This document shows, piece by piece, positions 1-3,873 of a DNA stretch of 5,215 bases. This DNA is from an uncultured Rhodospirillaceae bacterium. Lineage in GTDB: Bacteria > Pseudomonadota > Alphaproteobacteria > RF32 > CAG-239. Each line of letters begins with the position of its first letter. Position 1 is the first letter of the stretch. The notes below the pieces were generated by a model. That model ran no database searches. It was not told where the DNA came from and saw nothing but the letters and a program-made list of their open reading frames with translations. The translations under genes were made by a program, and so were the position numbers. The stretch is taken from the NCBI GenBank assembly GCA_900320035.1, contig ONQU01000108.1, forward strand, positions 1 to 5,215, read 5' to 3'.

Positions 1-38
1 GCCGGATACATAACAAATGATGTCTTTTTATTGTCCAT
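1..38 (-). CDS. 5' end of a gene leaving the left edge (12 codons visible)
   Basis: A minus-strand ATG at 38-36 opens a frame reading MDNKKTSFVMYP before the window ends. It overlaps the last 11 bases of the 71-residue gene and has the strongest Shine-Dalgarno in the window: GGAGG inside acggaggtcg, five bases before the ATG. That start context and the overlap suggest a translationally coupled downstream member of the same operon. The start loosely resembles the first residues of small phage/plasmid replication-type proteins that begin M-x-x-K-K-x-S-F-V-x-Y, but a dozen residues cannot establish a family. Function unknown. Confidence 0.5.
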   Translation of the reverse strand, partial: MDNKKTSFVMYP

Positions 39-243
39 GACGACCTCCGTTATCGTCACGAGAGGCCGACTTAATGCGTTTCACGCCTTGCACCCACTTA
101 AGAGCCAGAGAAGTGCGGCGAACTTCATCGCGCACTTTCTTCTCTAGCTCATCAAGCATTGACATCTCTAGATTAAGCAAATAAACAACCGGAATACCGC
201 GTACTTCCTCAGTTACATAAGCATATTTTTCTTCAGTGAACAT
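28..243 (-). CDS. Small hypothetical protein, 71 aa
   Basis: The 71-residue protein starts MFTEEKYAYVTEE. A longer frame begins at 285, but its extra codons lie over the leader and the edge of the 32-base repeat. The ATG at 243 is preceded by GAAAGGA at good spacing, so I chose the shorter start. It has a short hydrophobic, strand-like piece (GIPVVYLLNLE, about residues 15-25) and then a charged amphipathic helix (about 28-50, ELEKKVRDEVRR). A very basic tail follows (KRIKSASR near residue 60). There is no signal peptide or membrane segment. The basic tail is compatible with nucleic-acid binding, but I do not recognise a family. It lies 73 bases downstream of the sigma factor gene, with the 32-base repeat between them. 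It overlaps the next gene, whose start is at 38. Confidence 0.7.
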   Translation of the reverse strand: MFTEEKYAYVTEEVRGIPVVYLLNLEMSMLDELEKKVRDEVRRTSLALKWVQGVKRIKSASRDDNGGRHGQ

Positions 244-280
244 CTTTTTTTCCTTTCTCAAATGTTGACATTCACTAGAG

Positions 281-312
281 AACATTCCCGCAAGTCGAAA
301 AATCGTTCGGCA
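281..312 (-). promoter_or_regulatory. 32-bp direct repeat, copy 1; putative shared promoter/operator
   Basis: On the minus strand this starts tgccgaacga, continues with a T run and a cgacttgc word, and ends gcgggaatgtt. It is identical over 32 bases to 3290-3321 and in the same orientation. On its upstream side both copies also share an AT-rich tga(a)n-(t)n stretch, so similarity extends beyond the exact match. It ends 37 bases before the start codon of the 71-residue gene and lies five bases beyond the sigma factor's stop codon. Position and conservation upstream of two separate operons point to a promoter or operator. I cannot assign -35/-10 boxes with certainty. Confidence 0.6.
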
Positions 313-316
313 AAAA

Positions 317-805
317 TCAAAAATTTTTCATTTTATTGAAAAACTTGTAGATTGTCTCCTTGCTGATATGCAGTTGGCGCGATATCTGATCCACGCTATA
401 ACCATCCATAATCAAGTAAAGCGTCTGTTTTAACTTGATATTCTCGGCTTTATCAAAAATGTCGTGAATTGTGGCTCGGTTGATAGCAGTGTCAAATGTC
501 GACTCATTATCGTAAAAAAAATCCTCATTGAACGTTTCGTAGTCCAATGAGGATGTTAAATGTGCTCTAGTTCGCTTTCGTTTTCGTAGCAGTTTATAAG
601 ACCGCAGTTGAAGCGCGTGCACAACTAACGCTTCGTTCGTGTCCGGAACCTTATAATATTGCTCAAGGTAGTAGAGAAGAAGATCTTGCATAATATCTTC
701 GCGATCTTCATAACTGAAATATTGGGTTGATAACAGTCTTCGCGTTTGCGTATAAACCGTTAAGCGGACATACCGTGGTAGTCCGCTGAAGATGTCAAGA
801 TTCAT
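317..805 (-). CDS. ECF-like sigma-70 family factor, 162 aa
   Basis: A small protein with the two-domain layout of minimal ECF-type sigma factors. Residues about 10-52 look like region 2: a basic helix (TRRLL), then the acidic REDIMQDLLLYYLE motif at 35-48, matching the family's D/E-D-x-x-Q-D-hhh pattern that contacts RNA polymerase. A basic, acidic-ended linker follows. The C-terminus (about 122-162) is a region-4-like helix-turn-helix, with LKQTLYLIMDGYS leading into VDQISRQLHISKETIYKFF; this would read a -35 element. The length matches minimal ECF proteins. The ATG at 805 has AGAGG eight bases upstream. The gene sits after a 191-base spacer with operator-like repeats, so it probably has its own regulated promoter. 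Its stop lies next to repeat copy 1, suggesting it may control the repeat-bearing promoters (inference). It could instead be a HTH regulator that has lost polymerase binding. No anti-sigma gene is visible. Confidence 0.75.
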   Translation of the reverse strand: MNLDIFSGLPRYVRLTVYTQTRRLLSTQYFSYEDREDIMQDLLLYYLEQYYKVPDTNEALVVHALQLRSYKLLRKRKRTRAHLTSSLDYETFNEDFFYDNESTFDTAINRATIHDIFDKAENIKLKQTLYLIMDGYSVDQISRQLHISKETIYKFFNKMKNF

Positions 806-858
806 AAAATAAACCTCTCTAAAATGTTAATGAGAAGTTAATTTTGAATCAAAACTAA

Positions 859-922
859 AATTAGACAATAAGTTTAATCTTCAACCTAAAATAGAATTAG
901 ACTTTAAGTCTATGTATGACAA
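859..922 (-). promoter_or_regulatory. Operator-like direct repeat and palindrome upstream of the sigma gene
   Basis: Two copies of an 18-base word starting aattagac lie at 859-876 and 895-912. They match at 15 of 18 positions and are 36 bases apart. The second copy contains a dyad, tagactt-t-aagtcta (898-912). A possible minus-strand -35, TTGTCA (complement of 917-922), is followed after 17 bases by a weak -10, TAATTC (894-899), so the dyad would fall in the promoter spacer, a typical repressor position. The repeats are directly visible; the promoter is weak and the operator role is inferred. Confidence 0.35.
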
Positions 923-946
923 TAGGTTTGTTTTTATTGACAAATG

Positions 947-962
947 TGCACAATTCTGTGCA
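947..962. repeat. Inverted repeat TGCACA-4-TGTGCA
   Basis: A perfect 6-bp dyad around a 4-base centre, located 34 bases past the recombinase stop and about 140 bases upstream of the sigma factor start. It has no T run, so it is not a terminator on either strand. It could be a binding site for a dimeric regulator. No second copy was seen in the window. Confidence 0.4.
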
Positions 963-996
963 AAACTGAGTTTTAATCATAACCGGCTATGTGGCA

Positions 997-2628
997 TTAG
1001 TCGAGAATCGTAAATCCATACTTTTTCTCTTGGTCTTCCCAAAGCGGTGGAATATCGCTACGCATCAAAGTGCGCAGATAAAATTTAGGTGGCTGATGAC
1101 CTTTCAAAATGGTGCGGATAATCGCCGGAGAAAGTGATGTTAATCTCAGTAGTCGGCTAAGGTAACCGGCATCAATATTTTCTTTTATGGAAACCTCGGC
1201 AATGCTACGGTGTGTCTGATCAATCATTTTTTGATATCTGAACCCGAGGCAAATTCCTTTAATCAGCTCATTATCAAAATGCGGATTGGCCATAATATTA
1301 TCCGGTAAGTGTATTTCGGTGTGACCTTTATGTTTTACGAACGGAATAGGTAATACCGTTTGGTGTCCGCTCGTACTTTGAAGTAATGATTCCGATAAGA
1401 GACTTAAGCCTAAATCAGTCCAGTTAATCTCCATGGTCTCGTAATTTAATGTAACGCCGGTTATAAGCAACCGCATTAAAAGCAATTTATAACGGTCGGC
1501 AAGTTTATAAAGAACTTTTTCCGGTGTACGCAAAATCCTGAACAACTCCATTGTTTTGTTTGGTGCAACTTTTTCAATAAGGGCTTGGAATACTTTCGGA
1601 TCTTGTAACAATTGCGACACGATTTTAATCATGCAATCGTCCATGGCAGCTTGCTGTACCGCGCCGTTGGTGCATCGGTGGTATCCGTGTGTCTTGGCAA
1701 TATTTGAAGTGTAATAATACCGTTTTGTACCGTGCGCTTGACTGGCGGTCGGTGTCATTGATGCATGACAGCAACCGCAAGTCAAAAGACCACGCATAAT
1801 CCCGACCTCATTATTATTAAATAAGCAAATACGTTGCGTTGACGGTCGTTTTTCGCTGACTTCCTGCGCCTCCATAAAAACTTCCTGGCTGACGATGCCT
1901 TCATGTTGCCCATCATAAACAATGTCTTTGTGCTTTATTTTGCCCATATAAATCGGGTTTTGTATCATTCTGTAGATTGCGGTGCGGGCAAGTTTTTTGT
2001 ATCCTTTTTCTTCCATTAACTCGGATACGGCCTGGGCTGACTTATATTGTATATACATATCGTACATAAATCTGATTTCTTTGGCTTCCTCCGGTTTTAT
2101 GACTAGTTTGCGATCAACCACTTCATATCCGTAAGGTACACCACCGCCCATCCATATACCTTTCTTTTTAGAGGCGGCAATTTTATCCCGAACACGTTCC
2201 GCGCCGATTTCACGCTCAAACTGTGCAAACGATAACAACATATTTAAGGTCAACCGTCCCATGCTATCGGCCGTGTTGAAGTTTTGTGTTACCGAAACGA
2301 ATGAACATTGGTGTTTTTCAAAAACGTCAACCATCTTAGCAAAATCGGTAAGCGAGCGGGTAAGTCGGTCGATTTTATAAACCACAATCATATCGACTTT
2401 ATTATCGGCAATATCTTTCAACAGCCGTTCCAGAGCCGGACGTTTCATGTTGCCGCCGCTGTAACCGCCATCGTCATAATGCTCGTCAATTAGCACCCAA
2501 CCTTGATGCTTTTGGCTCTTAATAAAGTTTTCGCTTGCTTCGCGTTGAGCTTCCAATGTATTGAACTCTTTTTCCAAACCCTCGTCCGTAGATTTACGGG
2601 TATAAATTGCACACCTTACTTCACCCAT
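997..2628 (-). CDS. Large serine recombinase (site-specific integrase), 543 aa
   Basis: Catalyses integration or excision by cutting both DNA strands through a phosphoserine link. The resolvase-type catalytic domain covers about residues 3-155. Arg11 and the nucleophile Ser13 lie in YTRKS, followed by the DDGGYSGGNMKRPAL motif (52-66), Asp87, Arg88 and Arg91 in IDRLTRS, and the long E helix (136-155). The recombinase domain follows (about 163-260, starting PYGYEV). A zinc-ribbon region (about 280-322) has Cys284, Cys287 and Cys319, but Thr307 where the second pair's first Cys is expected. The C-terminal domain carries an HTH (about 473-514; SIAEV, LSRLLRLTSLSP) typical of alphaproteobacterial members that pair with DUF2924. 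All catalytic residues are present and the frame is intact. GGAG lies seven bases before the ATG. The gene overlaps the DUF2924 gene by 13 bases, so it is translationally coupled. DNA invertase is a less likely alternative given the size. Confidence 0.95.
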   Translation of the reverse strand: MGEVRCAIYTRKSTDEGLEKEFNTLEAQREASENFIKSQKHQGWVLIDEHYDDGGYSGGNMKRPALERLLKDIADNKVDMIVVYKIDRLTRSLTDFAKMVDVFEKHQCSFVSVTQNFNTADSMGRLTLNMLLSFAQFEREIGAERVRDKIAASKKKGIWMGGGVPYGYEVVDRKLVIKPEEAKEIRFMYDMYIQYKSAQAVSELMEEKGYKKLARTAIYRMIQNPIYMGKIKHKDIVYDGQHEGIVSQEVFMEAQEVSEKRPSTQRICLFNNNEVGIMRGLLTCGCCHASMTPTASQAHGTKRYYYTSNIAKTHGYHRCTNGAVQQAAMDDCMIKIVSQLLQDPKVFQALIEKVAPNKTMELFRILRTPEKVLYKLADRYKLLLMRLLITGVTLNYETMEINWTDLGLSLLSESLLQSTSGHQTVLPIPFVKHKGHTEIHLPDNIMANPHFDNELIKGICLGFRYQKMIDQTHRSIAEVSIKENIDAGYLSRLLRLTSLSPAIIRTILKGHQPPKFYLRTLMRSDIPPLWEDQEKKYGFTILD

Positions 2629-3032
2629 GACTTAACTCCGAAAAATTCTTGTCCCGATACTTTACGTCCGGTTATCAGCTTGGCCAATGAACCGAGCGAT
2701 TTATAAACTTCGCCGTCCATCTCAAAACCACCATCCGTCACTCGAATTTTATACGTTGCGCCTTTGTATTGTTTAACAATTTCTGTTCCAGTTACAAATT
2801 TATGCGGTTTTGCCAATTCCTTGATATCCATATTTTCGAGCATCTGCCGCGTTTTATTATCCAAACCGCCAAACCGCATCTCTTGCAATTTATGCGTAAT
2901 GCGCCACACATAATATTCTTTACGCGTGGATGTGGTAGGAATGGCGATGAGTTTATCGTAATACGCTCGAAGCTCTTCATAAGAGAGTTGAGGAATTGCA
3001 CGAAGATCGATGTTCATATCAATAACCTGCAT
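2616..3032 (-). CDS. DUF2924 family protein, 138 aa
   Basis: Residues about 40-57 (YVWRITHKLQEMRFGGL) match the family's R-h-x-x-h-Q-E-x-x-x-G-G-L helix. The C-terminal half (about 82-133) carries the family core: G-T-x-h-V-x-x-Y-K-G-x-x-Y, then a D-G-G-F-x-x-D-G-x-x-Y-x-S-L turn, and finally ITGRKVSGQEFFG. DUF2924 proteins are uncharacterised but habitually sit beside large serine recombinases in alphaproteobacterial prophages and islands, as here. A role as recombination accessory or directionality factor is plausible but unproven. The frame extends up to 3071, but the ATG at 3032 has AAGGA seven bases upstream and is preferred. The start overlaps the 32-residue gene by 14 bases and the end overlaps the recombinase by 13, so all three are probably made from one message. 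Confidence 0.88.
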   Translation of the reverse strand: MQVIDMNIDLRAIPQLSYEELRAYYDKLIAIPTTSTRKEYYVWRITHKLQEMRFGGLDNKTRQMLENMDIKELAKPHKFVTGTEIVKQYKGATYKIRVTDGGFEMDGEVYKSLGSLAKLITGRKVSGQEFFGVKSWVK

Positions 3033-3117
3033 TGTTTTGTCCTTTCTCTTGGTTTGTGCTGTTTTCTTCAATTAGGGTACTCACAGCCTCAAAAATTAAA
3101 TCTATTAAATTATCCAT
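3019..3117 (-). CDS. Very small hypothetical protein, 32 aa
   Basis: A short frame starting MDNLIDLIFEAVSTLIEEN and ending GQNNAGY. The ATG at 3117 has AGAGG six bases upstream and begins only three bases after the stop codon of the 48-residue gene. The reading frame ends 14 bases inside the DUF2924 gene. The first 18 residues would form an amphipathic acidic helix; the tail is polar and partly encoded by the next gene's ribosome binding site. No family is recognised. It may be a genuine microprotein or simply a leader peptide whose translation opens the DUF2924 start. The good ribosome binding site and snug spacing favour translation. Confidence 0.5.
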   Translation of the reverse strand: MDNLIDLIFEAVSTLIEENSTNQEKGQNNAGY

Positions 3118-3120
3118 TGG

Positions 3121-3267
3121 TTACCTCTCAGTAACAGCAATGCTTGGAATTTCTTCTTTATCCAGTAAAATCGATACTTTCCCGCCATTTTCTTGCTCTT
3201 CTAAGAGAATTTTTATGGCAATGCCGATAATATCGATAAATTCGTTAAACTCGCTGTTTGCTACCAT
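3121..3267 (-). CDS. Small hypothetical protein, 48 aa, first gene of the recombinase operon
   Basis: The protein starts MVANSEFNEFIDIIGIAIKI. The frame is open to an ATG at 3324, but that start lies in the 32-base repeat, and the added residues would be repeat translation. The ATG at 3267 has GAAAGGA about eight bases upstream, the same leader layout as the 71-residue gene, so I chose it. The N-terminal 24 residues form a hydrophobic/acidic helix (IDIIGIAIKILLEE), then a short GGKVSILLDKEE strand-turn. It is not long or hydrophobic enough to be a confident membrane segment. No family is recognised. It is the first gene after repeat copy 2 and leads the operon that ends with the recombinase, so it may be a regulator or accessory of recombination (inference). 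Confidence 0.6.
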   Translation of the reverse strand: MVANSEFNEFIDIIGIAIKILLEEQENGGKVSILLDKEEIPSIAVTER

Positions 3268-3289
3268 TTGTTGTTTCCTTTCAACAGAT

Positions 3290-3321
3290 AACATTCCCGC
3301 AAGTCGAAAAATCGTTCGGCA
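3290..3321 (-). promoter_or_regulatory. 32-bp direct repeat, copy 2; putative promoter/operator of the recombinase operon
   Basis: Identical in sequence and orientation to 281-312, and ending 22 bases before the start of the 48-residue gene. Upstream on the minus strand is an AT-rich run (3322-3360) with poly-A and poly-T blocks that could act as an UP element. The matching arrangement at both sites (AT-rich block, repeat, GAAAGGA, small gene) supports a common transcription start signal. Confidence 0.6.
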
Positions 3322-3488
3322 CAATTTAAAATTTTTTTCAAAAAGTTATATTTTTTTGTAATTGAGACTTATTTGAAGAGGTCGTGTATCGGTGCATTAA
3401 AGTTAAAAAATGATTAAATAAACTAATAGATTGAAATATATTTTTTTTACGAATATAGGTGGTTTTGAGGGCTCAAAGTATCTGGTGG
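3322..3488. other. AT-rich spacer between the recombinase operon and the tRNA fragment
   Basis: There is no credible gene; the only long minus-strand frame here (3403-3618) runs through the tRNA fragment and terminator. The first part is nearly pure A/T. Nearer the right end is a small dyad, tttgag-gg-ctcaaa (3464-3477), and two ggtggt words (3459-3464 and 3484-3489). If the tRNA fragment is attR, this is the terminal DNA of the element and may hold recombinase-binding sequence. Confidence 0.45.
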
Positions 3489-3515
3489 TAGGTTCGAGTT
3501 CTAAGTCGCCCACCA
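3489..3515 (+). pseudogene. tRNA 3' fragment (T arm to CCA); putative attR core
   Basis: The segment reads as a T-stem strand (TAGG), a consensus T loop TTCGAGT (3493-3499), the other T-stem strand TCTAA (3500-3504), an acceptor strand GTCGCCC, discriminator A and encoded CCA (3513-3515). Four of five T-stem pairs form, one of them G-U. The fifth fails because base 3488 is G opposite A3504, which is just where the identity would end. The partner acceptor strand GGGCGAC is absent upstream, as are D and anticodon arms, so this is not a whole tRNA. Isotype unknown. A fragment running to the CCA, next to a recombinase operon and followed by a terminator, fits an integration attachment site. Confidence 0.65.
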
Positions 3516-3554
3516 AATAAAAATACCACCTCTTGCAGGTGGTATTTTTATTTG
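3514..3554. terminator. Perfect 18-bp stem intrinsic terminator, probably bidirectional
   Basis: The arms at 3514-3531 and 3537-3554 are exact reverse complements around the loop cttgc. The inner part is ACCACCT/AGGTGGT and the outer part an A-rich/T-rich block, giving a U-rich tract on either strand. It starts at the CCA end of the tRNA fragment, so it is most simply the old tRNA gene's terminator. On the minus strand it would also block read-through from the right into the recombinase operon. Confidence 0.85.
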
Positions 3555-3559
3555 ATATG

Positions 3560-3751
3560 TGGTATGCTGTGGCTCGAACCGGAGACCGTCGTAGGCGCGA
3601 GGATAAAAACAACCTCAAAATGTTGTTTTTACCGCAAGCGGCGAAGTTTTCTTAATGAGTAAGGGAAGCGTCAGCAACCGCGACGAATTTAGAAAACGAG
3701 TGACCGAAGCGAGCCGCAGGCGAAGCAAGAAGAGTCCTACAGAACCCACCA
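3560..3751 (+). other. GC-richer foldable intergenic segment; possible structured RNA or decayed insertion
   Basis: No protein gene is supported. The base composition is visibly richer in G+C than the flanks, and gaagc-type words recur. Several inverted repeats nest: tggt/acca (3560-3563 with 3748-3751), gtagg/cctac (3591-3595 with 3736-3740), gcggc/gccgc (3638-3642 with 3713-3717), gttttct/agaaaac (3646-3652 with 3691-3697) and cgtc/gacg (3669-3672 with 3682-3685). A separate hairpin with 9-bp arms lies at 3605-3630. Together with the terminator just downstream this could be a small RNA. It could equally be debris of an older insertion in a tRNA locus. I do not recognise an RNA family. Confidence 0.35.
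3732..3751 (+). pseudogene. Second tRNA-like 3' tail ending in CCA
   Basis: The 20 bases read as the end of a T loop (GAGT), a T-stem strand CCTAC (3736-3740), an acceptor strand AGAACCC, discriminator A and CCA (3749-3751), followed four bases later by a terminator. The matching T-stem strand GTAGG is not adjacent but occurs at 3591-3595. The start of the T loop and the acceptor partner GGGTTCT are missing. It is therefore either a second, older attachment remnant or a tRNA interrupted in its T loop; chance resemblance is possible because it is so short. Confidence 0.45.
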
Positions 3752-3755
3752 TAAT

Positions 3756-3787
3756 AAAAAGAGGAAAGATATACTTCCTCTTTTTTT
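3756..3787 (+). terminator. Intrinsic terminator
   Basis: The arms aaaaagaggaa (3756-3766) and ttcctcttttt (3775-3785) form an 11-bp stem with an 8-base loop, followed by further T residues to 3787. It would end plus-strand transcripts coming through the tRNA-like tail and insulates the promoter at 3819. Confidence 0.8.
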
Positions 3788-3818
3788 CTGTTTTAAAGAC
3801 CGGTTAAAAGCCCAATGC

Positions 3819-3847
3819 TTGACAAAAGATGATTCTCATCGTATTAT
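3819..3847 (+). promoter_or_regulatory. Consensus sigma-70 promoter of the plus-strand gene
   Basis: The -35 TTGACA (3819-3824) and -10 TATTAT (3842-3847) are separated by exactly 17 bases. All six -35 bases and five of six -10 bases match consensus. The start codon of the next gene is 26 bases downstream, leaving a short leader with a strong ribosome binding site. This suggests constitutive housekeeping transcription unless a repressor acts. Confidence 0.8.
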
Positions 3848-3873
3848 GTATATATTTGAAAGGAAGATTAAAT

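Noticed and set aside
962..990. Possible terminator after the recombinase (aaaac-tga-gtttt and ataaccggctat)
   Set aside because: The first has a very short A/T stem and the second has no room for a loop. Neither has a convincing GC stem plus T run in the minus direction.
3268..3324. Upstream starts at 3324 and at 285 for the two small genes behind the repeat
   Set aside because: They would translate the regulatory repeat or leader and lack ribosome binding sites; the downstream ATGs at 3267 and 243 have GAAAGGA at proper spacing.
2308..3361. Plus-strand open frames at 2308-2493, 2503-2706, 2769-3134 and 3032-3361
   Set aside because: All are antisense to the recombinase, DUF2924 and small genes, lack ribosome binding sites, and have no family-like content.
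3440..3515. A complete tRNA gene on the plus strand
   Set aside because: The T arm and CCA end are convincing, but there is no partner for the acceptor strand (GGGCGAC) and no D or anticodon arm within tRNA distance upstream.
3403..3618. Minus-strand 71-codon open frame
   Set aside because: It runs through the perfect terminator stem and the antisense of the tRNA fragment, has no ribosome binding site and a low-complexity end. This is a common false frame beside tRNA genes.
3489..3640. Permuted two-piece tmRNA of the alphaproteobacterial type (CCA piece first, then an intervening loop)
   Set aside because: The gene order would fit, but no sequence after the CCA can pair with the acceptor strand and no tmRNA-like 5' domain or tag frame follows.
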